Below are positions 1-7,991 of a stretch of DNA of 64,000 bases, piece by piece. Positions within the stretch are counted from its first letter, which is position 1. Every line of letters begins with the position of its first letter. The translations under genes were made by a program, and so were the position numbers. The stretch comes from Litorilituus sediminis (GTDB lineage Bacteria; Pseudomonadota; Gammaproteobacteria; Enterobacterales; Alteromonadaceae), in assembly GCF_004295665.1 (NCBI RefSeq), contig NZ_CP034759.1, forward strand, positions 2,294,001-2,358,000. Direction: 5' to 3'. The notes under the pieces are model-generated. The model worked only from the letters and a program-made list of their open reading frames with translations. It ran no database searches and was not told the origin of the DNA.

Positions 1-102
1 GCAATGTTAGATGTAGAGCAACAACAACTTGAAAATAGATTGGCCGAAATTGGTTTTCACTACCAAGAAGAATTAAACCAATTTAGACCAACAACAAAGT
101 AA
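1..102 (+). CDS. C-terminal end of a protein cut by the window edge
   Basis: An open frame runs from the left edge to a TAA at 100-102 and gives the last 33 residues of a protein (ending ...EELNQFRPTTK). The piece is polar and glutamine/glutamate rich (run VEQQQLENRLAEIGF), consistent with a helical tail. It is too short to assign to a family. It converges with the TonB-C gene on the other strand, the two stop codons lying 6 bases apart. That this frame is coding is inferred from the tight convergent packing; the function is unknown. Confidence 0.5.
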   Translation, partial: AMLDVEQQQLENRLAEIGFHYQEELNQFRPTTK

Positions 103-108
103 ATACCA

Positions 109-1149
109 TCAACTTTTTTGTGCGTGCTCTACTAAAGTGAAACTACTTTGCGGTGCACCGTATACGTAGATGCTACAATTCTTCCAAGATTTAGGTAATT
201 GCCAAGTGTTGTTTTCTTCTACAGTATAAACGTGGCGTTTGTTAGCACAGCGAACATCTAGTTTATCAAGCTCACCATCTATTTTTGTCAATGAGAATTC
301 GTTTCTGAGCAGCATGGTTGACCAAAATTCCTCTTGTTCAATATTACCGCGCTTAGGTAAGTCTTGCTCACTAGCAATTATTGCATCCATTTTCGCAACA
401 AGCTCGTGCAACTTTGCCATTTTACCTTGGGCTGCTGGCAGCTTTTCTAATTGCTTAAAGGTAGAATACGCTTCTGGAAAACGATTTAACGACACCTCAA
501 GCAAAAACTTATGATACTGGCTGGTAAAGTACTGCTCATCATCTTTTTCACCCCCAATATTTCTAACCCGTTCCAAGTGGTATAGTTGTCTCGAGCTATC
601 GCCAACTTGCTGAGCATAAGCTGCTGCCAATAAATGCATATAGTTGCTTTCAGACATATGCATATTTCTAGTGTTTTGCATGGCATCAAGCTGCTCGTTT
701 AGTGTTTTATAGTCTTTTGCCAGTAACGCTTCTCGTGCCTTACGATATTTTCGTTTAAAACGCTTACTTACCGCGGTAGTGCCATCGTCTGCCATTCTAA
801 AGTTCATTTCCACTGTATTAACACATTGCTGAACCGGCTTACCATTTTCCAGTGCTGGCTTATACTGCCACTGTTTTACCGCATTAACAGAGGCTTTAGC
901 AATGTCTTTACTGCCGGAAGTTTCTTTTACGATAACGTTAGAGACACTACCATCTTTATTAATAACAAAGCTCAGCACGGCCCAGCCTTCTCGTCCTTCT
1001 CTGGCAGCATCAATTGGATATTTAGGTTCAATGCGCTTAATTGGCTCAGGTTCAATGCGTGTAGTTAAATACTGTGAAAGTTCGCCCGCTTGAATGGATG
1101 ACAGCAATAATGAAGAAGTAATTAAGGCTAATGTTGACAGTTTACTCAT
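109..1149 (-). CDS. periplasmic protein with TonB C-terminal domain
   Basis: A 346-residue protein with a cleavable signal peptide (MSKLSTLALITSSLLLSSIQA) followed by a TonB_C-type domain at about residues 35-120: it has the typical KYP...AA..G.EG.V...F.I...G.V....V....... spacing and the W.Y.PA segment. The rest (about 125-346) is helical and resembles TPR-like tails seen on marine energy-transducer-like proteins. It lacks the N-terminal membrane anchor and proline-rich spacer of true TonB, so it is probably a soluble periplasmic protein of unknown role. The start at 1149 is preferred over an upstream in-frame codon at 1182 because AGGGA sits just ahead of it and it yields a clean signal peptide. 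Confidence 0.75.
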   Translation of the reverse strand: MSKLSTLALITSSLLLSSIQAGELSQYLTTRIEPEPIKRIEPKYPIDAAREGREGWAVLSFVINKDGSVSNVIVKETSGSKDIAKASVNAVKQWQYKPALENGKPVQQCVNTVEMNFRMADDGTTAVSKRFKRKYRKAREALLAKDYKTLNEQLDAMQNTRNMHMSESNYMHLLAAAYAQQVGDSSRQLYHLERVRNIGGEKDDEQYFTSQYHKFLLEVSLNRFPEAYSTFKQLEKLPAAQGKMAKLHELVAKMDAIIASEQDLPKRGNIEQEEFWSTMLLRNEFSLTKIDGELDKLDVRCANKRHVYTVEENNTWQLPKSWKNCSIYVYGAPQSSFTLVEHAQKS

Positions 1150-1215
1150 GATAAGTCCCTTTATAAATAACGCGCTCACCATACAAGTAATGACCGCAGA
1201 TAACCAGTATCAGTG

Positions 1216-1917
1216 TTAAGGGGTATCGCTGCCGTATAATTCTTTAAGCTTTGTCAAATAGTGCTCTAAGCTTATCTCAGTACTAATCGCCTCCTGCTCA
1301 GCTACTATAGATAACTGCAAGATTCTATCTAAACGAAATTCGCGATAATCCTGTCGTAACATGCACCAGGCTATTAATGTCCACTTTTGCCCCCAATAAA
1401 CTAAGCCTAAAGGCGCTAGTTCGCGCTGAGAAATTTCACCGTCAGCCCGTTTATATTCAATAGCAATATGTTGATTATTTTGTATCGCTTGACGAACTTT
1501 TAGTGAATAGTCAGCAGCTTCTGATTTGAGATAATATTTAGAAACCAGCAAGCTATCATGAGTACTTTGTTCTTTAAGCTGCTCAGGAATAACCGCCTCA
1601 ATTTTAACCTTGGCTTGCTCTGCTGATATAGCTAAGCCCTTATCACTCCATCCTTGTACCATTTTTAGCCCAAGTTGTACCGCCAGCAGCTCCTCTGGTG
1701 TAAACATAATTGGCGCGATTTCATAACCAGGTTTCAAGCGATAACCAACCCCTGCCTCACCTTCAATAGGAAAGCCAGTATCAAGCAAGGTTTGGATATC
1801 ACGATAAATAGTACGCTCAGATATCTCCAATACTTGTGCGAGCTGACGCGCTGTAATAACAGTGCGTCGCCCTTTTAAAATACTAATGATATTGAGTAAT
1901 CGATCGGCTTTAGCCAC
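1216..1917 (-). CDS. YafY-type HTH/WYL-domain transcriptional regulator
   Basis: A DNA-binding regulator with an N-terminal DeoR/HTH_11-type winged helix (KADRLLNIISILKGRRTVIT, then ISERTIYRDIQTL as recognition helix) and a C-terminal WYL domain (around ALAPLG.VYWG.KWTLIAW...DYREFRLDRI). WYL domains bind small ligands or nucleic acid and often regulate neighbours. The start is taken at the GTG at 1917, which gives the family's usual V/M-(A/S)-KADRLL start; a second GTG at 1926 is possible, and an ATG at 1986 would overlap the upstream gene by 77 bases. It overlaps the stop of the ABM-fold gene upstream, so the two are translationally coupled and probably one operon. Confidence 0.8.
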   Translation of the reverse strand: MAKADRLLNIISILKGRRTVITARQLAQVLEISERTIYRDIQTLLDTGFPIEGEAGVGYRLKPGYEIAPIMFTPEELLAVQLGLKMVQGWSDKGLAISAEQAKVKIEAVIPEQLKEQSTHDSLLVSKYYLKSEAADYSLKVRQAIQNNQHIAIEYKRADGEISQRELAPLGLVYWGQKWTLIAWCMLRQDYREFRLDRILQLSIVAEQEAISTEISLEHYLTKLKELYGSDTP

Positions 1918-2236
1918 TTTGTTCACTTTCTTGAGTGCAAGATGACAGTAGAATATCAGCGTGTTGTAACTGAGTCGACTCAACATCGATTACTGACATC
2001 AATTGCTGACAGACCTCTGATTGCATAAATTGCTCTTGCGCTAACTTTGCCGAGGCTTCATCTTGCCAATAAACCACGTCAATCCACGACTGATTTGTTG
2101 ACTGGTAGCACAATGAACGATAAATAAAGCCTTGAAATTCCTTTACCTTTTCCATTACCAGCTCATTAAGTTCAATAATCTTCTCGTGGCTGGTACCTGC
2201 TTTTGCTTTAAAAGTTACTAATTCTAATACTTGCAT
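1910..2236 (-). CDS. antibiotic-biosynthesis-monooxygenase-like (ABM fold) protein
   Basis: A 108-residue single-domain protein that fits the dimeric alpha/beta barrel (ABM) family: a beta-strand start MQVLELVTFKAKAG, a helix, the central FQGFIYRSLCYQS strand and WIDVVYWQDEASAK. Many such small proteins are of unknown function; some are haem-degrading or quinol monooxygenases. It has a purine-rich ribosome site (AAGGAAG) before the ATG. Its end overlaps the start of the WYL regulator, suggesting that the regulator controls this gene pair. The substrate cannot be read from the sequence. Confidence 0.65.
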   Translation of the reverse strand: MQVLELVTFKAKAGTSHEKIIELNELVMEKVKEFQGFIYRSLCYQSTNQSWIDVVYWQDEASAKLAQEQFMQSEVCQQLMSVIDVESTQLQHADILLSSCTQESEQSG

Positions 2237-2355
2237 GTGTTTTCTTCCTTAATCAAAAATAATAGCAATTTAAGCATTACGATAATGCTTAATATTGCGT
2301 TGGTTATTATTGATTAAGGCTACTGACAAAGAGTGTCAGCAGGGTTTTATAAGCA

Positions 2356-2391
2356 TAAAAAAAAGCATACCCGATAAACAGTGTATGCTTT
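2356..2391 (-). terminator. Rho-independent terminator of the M9 peptidase gene
   Basis: An inverted repeat AAAGCATAC (2362-2370) / GTATGCTTT (2383-2391) with a 12-base loop is followed, on the minus strand, by an uninterrupted run of eight T. It lies just past the stop of the peptidase gene at 2417. Confidence 0.8.
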
Positions 2392-2416
2392 CTTACCATA
2401 AATGAGATTATGTGGC

Positions 2417-3379
2417 TTATTTAATCGCTACAGTATCTAACCAAGTGTGGAAATCGGCATCCATCGAAGTGCCCCAATCTTTAACGATTTTTTGGTAACG
2501 GGTGTAATCACCACGGCGCACATGAAATAACATTTCTTCAACCTTGTCACGTTGCTCTTCCATCATGTAGCGCACCGCTAAATAACCCCAACGATATACG
2601 CGTGGTGTGCTCCAAGTGGCACCGCTATTATTAAATAACTCACTTAATTGATAAGTTTTCTCACCAGCTAATTTTAATGCTGCCGGGTTATTGTCCATAT
2701 GGGCAACATATTCACCTAAACCTTCACCCCACCAGATCAAGTAAGGTAATTCTGGCGCTGGTTTTGGACAATATTCAGGACCGGCATGATTATCATGCGG
2801 CGGTAAACAGTAATCACCATAAGTATTAAAGCGACCATCTAAGTAATGAACGAACTCATGGTTTAAGTTCCAAACAGTGCCTTTTTTCAAGTAAGCTACA
2901 TACTCAGCGCTGTTATTTTCTAAATGTGGTAAACCTTCCAAATACATACCGCCGTTGTTTGATGGTACATCGAAGTGATCGGTTACGTATTTAACGTAAT
3001 CATCGCGGCTAGCATAAATATTAGCGCGTAAAACATCATTGTTATCATGCAATACTGGCTTACCTTTACGATTAAACAGCTTATGGAAACGCGCTTCTGT
3101 TTCTAACAGTAACTTACAAGAATCAGCAATATTTTGCTCTGACATGCCTTGGTGACGCAGAATTAAATTATCAGCACAGTAATGCACGCTGGCTAATACT
3201 TCATTAATTTGCTGTTCATTTCTAACCCAAGCCGGAATAAAAACTTCACCATCTTTAACAACATTACCATAAGCTAATTTTGCTTTGCTATGGTCGCCCG
3301 GCTTAGCTGGCTCAGAGGTTGTTTGGCAGCCTGAAATTAAGCTAACGGCAATTAACACACCAAGGATTTTTTTCTTCAT
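2417..3379 (-). CDS. minimal M9-type (collagenase-family) zinc metallopeptidase lipoprotein
   Basis: A 320-residue lipoprotein: the signal peptide ends in the lipobox LISGC (Cys18). The catalytic motif HEFVH (about 174-178) in the context HEFVHYLDGRFNTYGDY, followed by WWGEGLGEYVAH (about 216-227) supplying the third, glutamate ligand, is characteristic of peptidase family M9 (microbial collagenases). Secreted M9 enzymes are usually far longer, with an activator domain before and PKD or collagen-binding domains after the catalytic part; here there is little but the catalytic domain, tethered to a membrane. The start at 3379 has a GGAG ribosome site and yields the lipobox; an upstream in-frame start at 3466 does not. 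The true substrate is unknown. Confidence 0.8.
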   Translation of the reverse strand: MKKKILGVLIAVSLISGCQTTSEPAKPGDHSKAKLAYGNVVKDGEVFIPAWVRNEQQINEVLASVHYCADNLILRHQGMSEQNIADSCKLLLETEARFHKLFNRKGKPVLHDNNDVLRANIYASRDDYVKYVTDHFDVPSNNGGMYLEGLPHLENNSAEYVAYLKKGTVWNLNHEFVHYLDGRFNTYGDYCLPPHDNHAGPEYCPKPAPELPYLIWWGEGLGEYVAHMDNNPAALKLAGEKTYQLSELFNNSGATWSTPRVYRWGYLAVRYMMEEQRDKVEEMLFHVRRGDYTRYQKIVKDWGTSMDADFHTWLDTVAIK

Positions 3380-3512
3380 TCTAGTTCTCCACGATTTATA
3401 TAGCTTCACCTTGCCACGCTTTAGCAAACACAACAAGCGAAAGAGTGAATATAATATACAAAACAAGGTTAACCAACGAAAATTTGCGATAAACAGCTAA
3501 AATATAGCCGCT

Positions 3513-3552
3513 AAAAAACAAGAAGCCAGCAACTGCACTGCAGTCGCTGGCT
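3513..3552 (-). terminator. Rho-independent terminator of the flavin reductase gene
   Basis: A strong hairpin at 3524-3552 (arms AGCCAGC-A-ACTGCA and TGCAGT-C-GCTGGCT, one A/C mismatch, very short loop) is followed on the minus strand by a T-rich tract (AAAAAACA on the plus strand at 3513-3520). It lies about 65 bases past the stop of the flavin reductase gene. Confidence 0.75.
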
Positions 3553-3618
3553 AGTTCACTACAAAATAACCTAGAAGTTAGTATAAATAACTACTTGAAA
3601 TGCATGCTTTATGTGAAG

Positions 3619-4233
3619 TTACTTAGGCCTAACTAAGGAGAATGGCTCTGTGATACCTGAATATTCGCCGCCTCCTAAACGCGCCAAAGGTTGTGCTTTT
3701 TCAGCAAACACTTTTACTCGGCTTTTACTATCCAGTTCAACAATCGCATCATCTAGATACAAGCAATTAACCTTAAGAAAAACTAAGCTTTGTGGGGTAT
3801 CACCAATTTCTTGTACATCATAAAGCTCACAACCATAAGCAATACTACACTGTTTCAGGCGAGGTAAAGCAAATTCTGGCCAGTCAACCAGTTCAATATC
3901 ATTAATACTTACTTCTGACTCTCCATGTTCTAGGGTAGCAGCTGTTTTTGTTACCAAGTCAGCCTGCTGTTCACTGGCAATATGAATGACCATTTTGTTC
4001 GATTGAATAATGTTTTTAACGGTATCTTTTACTTCGCCATTGGGCTTTTTACCTATCGACAACATCAGTATTGGTGGAGCACTTGATACTGCAGTAAAGT
4101 AAGAAAAAGGCGCTAAATTATAATTTTGTTCACCGGAGTCTGTTAATGCCCAAGCAATGGGTCTAGGAATAACAGTTTGTGTCATTAAGTGATAAATTTG
4201 ATTGGCTGAAAATTGAGTGAAGTCAAGTTGCAT
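3619..4233 (-). CDS. flavin reductase family protein (FMN-binding split barrel)
   Basis: A 204-residue protein with the flavin reductase-like/FMN-binding split-barrel signature: TVIPRPIAWALT near the start, NLAPFSYFTAVSSAPPILMLSIG, and KDTVKNI further on. Members reduce FMN with NAD(P)H, often to feed a monooxygenase, though many are of unknown partner. It is complete in length for the family and stands alone between a terminator and a repeat element, so no partner enzyme is suggested by the neighbourhood. Confidence 0.8.
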   Translation of the reverse strand: MQLDFTQFSANQIYHLMTQTVIPRPIAWALTDSGEQNYNLAPFSYFTAVSSAPPILMLSIGKKPNGEVKDTVKNIIQSNKMVIHIASEQQADLVTKTAATLEHGESEVSINDIELVDWPEFALPRLKQCSIAYGCELYDVQEIGDTPQSLVFLKVNCLYLDDAIVELDSKSRVKVFAEKAQPLARLGGGEYSGITEPFSLVRPK

Positions 4234-4260
4234 AGCAGTGTTATCCGAGTGATTGATGTA

Positions 4261-4573
4261 ATACCAAGTTAATTAAGTATTTGATCATTTAGCGAGAATT
4301 AAAAGGCTTATAAGCAAGGCGCTCATTGCAAAGAATGGTTATTCAGGAGAATATGCTCCTGCATTCTCTAATAAGCTGCATCCATGCAGCGTCCTTGTTA
4401 AAATTCGCAACGCTGGGTATAAGCCTTTTAAACTCGCCCTTTGGGAGTTCAAGAATAACATGATAACTGCACAATATTTATTTGATGTAGAACGACTATA
4501 TCTTCATAAATCTTGCTTGTTCTAATGCTATTCTTGTAACTCTAACTGACTAAATATTTAATCAAATTGGTAT
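4261..4573. repeat. MITE-like element with long terminal inverted repeats
   Basis: A non-coding element of about 313 bases. Its ends are imperfect inverted repeats of about 27 bases (left starts ATACCAAGTTAATTAAGTAT at 4261, right end reads ATACCAATTTGATTAAATAT on the minus strand from 4573). A second inverted pair lies inside (GCGAGAATTAAAAGGCTTAT near 4293-4312 and its partner near 4418-4437). It contains no gene. It fits the class of small non-autonomous transposable repeats common between genes of Alteromonadales; only one copy is visible in the window, so its mobility is inferred. Confidence 0.7.
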
Positions 4574-4597
4574 AAGCACATTGTACCTAGTTATTAA

Positions 4598-4637
4598 ATA
4601 AAAAAAGCCAGTAACTTAGTTAAAAATTACTGGCTTT
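4598..4637 (-). terminator. Rho-independent terminator of the pdhR-aceEF-lpdA operon
   Basis: Perfect inverted repeat AAAGCCAGTAA (4604-4614) / TTACTGGCTTT (4627-4637), followed on the minus strand by a T-rich run. It sits directly behind lpdA. Confidence 0.85.
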
Positions 4638-4659
4638 AATAAATAGTTAACTATTTAAA

Positions 4660-6090
4660 TTACTTTTTCTTTTTAACGGCTTTCGCGTTAGGTAAGTCAG
4701 TAATTGAACCTTCAAAGATTTCAGCCGCTAAGCCGATTGACTCATTTAACGTTGGGTGAGCATGAATAGTTAAACCAACATCTTCAGCATCAGCGCCCAT
4801 TTCAACCGCTAAACAGATTTCGCCAAGCATTTCACCCGCATTGATACCAACAATAGCACCACCAAGCACACGACCTGTTTCTTTTTCGAAGATCATCTTA
4901 GTTTTACCTTCAGTACGTGCAGATGCGATTGCACGACCAGAAGCTGCCCATGGGAAGTTAGCTACTTCAATGTTTAAACCTTGCTCTTTTGCTTCACGCT
5001 CAGTAACACCAACCCAAGCCATTTCTGGATCAGTATAAGCAATTGAAGGAATACAACGTGGGTCAAACTCGTGCTTCTTACCTGAGATAACTTCAGCAGC
5101 AACGTGTGCTTCATGTACCGCTTTGTGAGCAAGCATAGGTTGACCAACCACATCACCAATGGCGAAGATGTGCGGAACATTAGTACGTAGCTCTTTAGAA
5201 ACGTTAATGAAGCCACGCTCATCAACATTAACACCTGCTTTATCAGCAGCAACTAAGTGACCGTTTGGCTTACGACCAACAGCAACTAAGATCTTGTCGT
5301 AGCGTACTTGACCTTCAGGAGCTTTCTTACCTTCAAAGGTTACATATAAGCCATCATCTTTGGCTTCAACGGCAACAACTTTAGTAGACAACATGATGTT
5401 GAACTTGTTCTTGTTGTACTTAGTGTAAATTTGCACTATATCTTTATCAGCAGCTGGTACTAATTGGTCAGCAAACTCAACTACAGATACATTTGAGCCT
5501 AGCGCTGAGTATACAGTACCCATTTCTAAACCTATGATACCGCCACCAAGCACTAACATTTCTTCTGGTACGTCTTTAAGCTCTAACGCACCTGTTGAAT
5601 CGATAACACGTGGGTCATCATTTGGAATAAATGGTAAGTCAATTACAGAAGAACCACAGGCGATAATCGCATTATCAAATGTGATAGTCGTGTTACCGTC
5701 CGCACCTTCAACTTCAATGGTTTTATCAGAAGTGAACTTACCGTAACCTGTAACTGTTTTCACTTTACGTGCTTTAGACATTCCGCCTAAACCACCTGTT
5801 AATTGACCAATTACGCTTTCTTTCCAGCCACGAATTTTATCTAAATCGATTTCTGGCTTACCGAAAGTAACACCGTGAGATGCCATTGCTGCTGCATCAT
5901 CGATAACTTTAGCAACGTGTAACAATGCTTTTGATGGAATACAACCTACGTTTAAACATACACCGCCAAGTGTTTCACGGCTTTCAACTAATACTACGTC
6001 TAAGCCTAAATCAGCCGCACGAAATGCTGCTGAATAACCACCTGGGCCTGCCCCTAAAACTACTACCTGAGTTTTAATTTCGTTACTCAT
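4660..6090 (-). CDS. lpdA: dihydrolipoyl dehydrogenase (E3)
   Basis: A 476-residue FAD-dependent disulfide oxidoreductase, E3 of the pyruvate (and usually 2-oxoglutarate) dehydrogenase complex; it reoxidises dihydrolipoyl groups with NAD+. Visible: FAD-binding GAGPGGYSAA near residue 12, redox disulfide GGVCLNVGCIPSKAL (about 42-56), NAD-binding GGGIIGLEMGT (about 184) and the catalytic HAHPTLNES near 445. Length matches E. coli Lpd. The lysine-rich tail (AVKKKK) is unremarkable for the family. It closes the pdh operon, separated from aceF by about 200 bases that contain two hairpins, so partly independent expression is possible. Confidence 0.97.
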   Translation of the reverse strand: MSNEIKTQVVVLGAGPGGYSAAFRAADLGLDVVLVESRETLGGVCLNVGCIPSKALLHVAKVIDDAAAMASHGVTFGKPEIDLDKIRGWKESVIGQLTGGLGGMSKARKVKTVTGYGKFTSDKTIEVEGADGNTTITFDNAIIACGSSVIDLPFIPNDDPRVIDSTGALELKDVPEEMLVLGGGIIGLEMGTVYSALGSNVSVVEFADQLVPAADKDIVQIYTKYNKNKFNIMLSTKVVAVEAKDDGLYVTFEGKKAPEGQVRYDKILVAVGRKPNGHLVAADKAGVNVDERGFINVSKELRTNVPHIFAIGDVVGQPMLAHKAVHEAHVAAEVISGKKHEFDPRCIPSIAYTDPEMAWVGVTEREAKEQGLNIEVANFPWAASGRAIASARTEGKTKMIFEKETGRVLGGAIVGINAGEMLGEICLAVEMGADAEDVGLTIHAHPTLNESIGLAAEIFEGSITDLPNAKAVKKKK

Positions 6091-6200
6091 GCTAACCTCA
6101 AATTAAATTTTTATTATGGTAATAGTCATAGCGAGCATTACCACGGACTTGTTGTCTATTTGCTTTACTAACTAAAGAAATAAAAAGAATAAATATTGTC

Positions 6201-6268
6201 GGCGATTTTACTCTTTGCAAGCACAAATCGCCAACCTTAATTTCTCAGTGCCGACTAAAGTCGGACAC
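6201..6268 (-). other. two hairpins in the aceF-lpdA gap
   Basis: Between aceF and lpdA there are two inverted repeats: GGCGATTT (6201-6208) with AAATCGCC (6225-6232), and CCGACT (6251-6256) with AGTCGG (6259-6264), the latter extendable by GTG/CAC. Neither has a convincing T-run in the direction of transcription. They may be RNA stabilising structures or a partial attenuator that lets lpdA be expressed separately, as is known for lpd in E. coli; this is inference. Confidence 0.4.
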
Positions 6269-6294
6269 TTATTGCTTTATGTTATTTTTCAGTA

Positions 6295-7965
6295 CTAAAG
6301 AATTAGTTTTCGAATATCAGACATTACACTAGCTAAATGCACAGTAAAGCGCGCAGCTAAAGCACCATCAATTACTCTATGATCGTAAGACATAGATAAT
6401 GGCAACATTAAGCGTGGCTCAAAGTCTTTACCATTCCACTTAGGCTTCATTTCAGATTTAGACACACCTAAAATAGCTACTTCTGGTGCATTAACAATTG
6501 GCGTAAATGCTGTACCACCAATGCCACCTAGACTTGAAATGGTAAAACAACCACCTTGCATATCAGCTGCTTTTAATTTGCCTTCACGCGCCTTAACACT
6601 GATTTCAAGTAACTCACGAGATAACTCATGAATACCTTTCTTATCAACATCACGCACTACTGGCACAACTAAGCCATTTGGCGTGTCTACCGCAACACCA
6701 ATGTGCACGTATTTTTTCAAGATTAAGCTTTCACCGTCTTCACTCAAGCTTGAGTTAAAGGTTGGGAATGCTTGCAGCGCGTTAGCAGCCGCTTTCATAA
6801 TGAACACTAATGGCGTGATCTTAAAGCCAAGCTTTTGCTTTTCACAGACAACATTTTGCTCTTTACGGAAAGCTTCAACATTAGTGATATCTGCTTCATC
6901 AAATTGAGTAACATGTGGAATAGTTACCCAGTTTTTGTGTAAGAACGGGCCTGAAATCTTCTGAATGCGTGATAATTCTTTCGTTTCAATGTCACCAAAT
7001 TTAGAGAAATCAACCGGCTTGCTAGCAACGACTTGTAAACCACCTGAGCCACCAGCAACATTGCTACCAGCATTAGCTTTAGGACGAGATAGCTCGTATT
7101 TCACATAAGACTGCACATCTTCTTTTAAAATACGACCTTTATTACCAGTGCCTTTAACTAGGGTTAAATCAACACCAAACTCGCGCGCTAAACGGCGAAT
7201 TGAAGGTGATGAATAAATAGTACCTTTCTTAGTTTCACCTGCTTGTGGGTGATGCGGTACTGGCGCTGCTTTTTGTTGTGTAGGAGCTGGTTTTGCCGGC
7301 GCTGGTGCTGGAGCAGATTCAGCAACTGGTGCAGGCACAGCTGCTGGTGCATCTACTGGCGCACCACTTGATGTTTCAAGCTTAATGACCAAGCTACCTT
7401 GTTTAACTTTATCACCCACGTTAATAAAGACTTCTTTAACTGTACCAGCATCAGTTGATGGCACATCCATAGTCGCTTTATCAGTTTCTAAGGTAATTAA
7501 ACCATCTTCTGCTTCGATAACGTCACCAACGCTAACTAATACGTCAATAACGTCAACTTCACCGTCTTCACCAATATCAGGTACTGCCACCTCAATGACA
7601 GCTGATGCTGCTGGCGTTGTTGCAGGAGCTGGCGCTTCAACTGGAGCTGCTGCAGCTTCTTCTACCGCTGGTGCTGCTGGCGCTTCTTCAGCAGGAGCCG
7701 CTTCGCTCGTTGCATCAGCTGTACTTGCACCAACACTTAGTTCACCAATAACATCACCTTCTTTGATTTTATCACCAACAGCAACCGTTAAGCTTGCTAA
7801 GGTGCCAGCAAATGGCGCTGGAATATCCATTGAAGCTTTATCTGTTTCAACCGTAACAATACCTTCATCTGCTTCTAAGGTATCACCAACGGCAACACAG
7901 ATTTCAATCACTTCAACTTCTTCGCCACCTACATCAGGGACTAGAATTTTTTCAATATCAGACAT
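6295..7965 (-). CDS. aceF: pyruvate dehydrogenase complex dihydrolipoyl acetyltransferase (E2)
   Basis: A 556-residue E2 core of the pyruvate dehydrogenase complex. Domains in order: lipoyl domain 1 (lipoyl lysine in [10 protein letters not shown], about 43), Ala/Pro/Glu-rich linker, lipoyl domain 2 ([10 protein letters not shown], about 163), second Ala/Pro linker, peripheral subunit-binding domain ([16 protein letters not shown], about 252-290), and the acetyltransferase domain ending in the catalytic YDHRVIDGA. It has two lipoyl domains where E. coli has three. It follows aceE by 26 bases and is clearly in the same operon. Confidence 0.97.
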   Translation of the reverse strand: MSDIEKILVPDVGGEEVEVIEICVAVGDTLEADEGIVTVETDKASMDIPAPFAGTLASLTVAVGDKIKEGDVIGELSVGASTADATSEAAPAEEAPAAPAVEEAAAAPVEAPAPATTPAASAVIEVAVPDIGEDGEVDVIDVLVSVGDVIEAEDGLITLETDKATMDVPSTDAGTVKEVFINVGDKVKQGSLVIKLETSSGAPVDAPAAVPAPVAESAPAPAPAKPAPTQQKAAPVPHHPQAGETKKGTIYSSPSIRRLAREFGVDLTLVKGTGNKGRILKEDVQSYVKYELSRPKANAGSNVAGGSGGLQVVASKPVDFSKFGDIETKELSRIQKISGPFLHKNWVTIPHVTQFDEADITNVEAFRKEQNVVCEKQKLGFKITPLVFIMKAAANALQAFPTFNSSLSEDGESLILKKYVHIGVAVDTPNGLVVPVVRDVDKKGIHELSRELLEISVKAREGKLKAADMQGGCFTISSLGGIGGTAFTPIVNAPEVAILGVSKSEMKPKWNGKDFEPRLMLPLSMSYDHRVIDGALAARFTVHLASVMSDIRKLIL

Positions 7966-7991
7966 TTCGTTTTTCCTTATCTAGTCACGTA

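Noticed and set aside
7385..7984. 199-residue plus-strand frame opposite aceF
   Set aside because: It is the low-complexity shadow of the Ala/Pro-rich linkers of aceF on the other strand.
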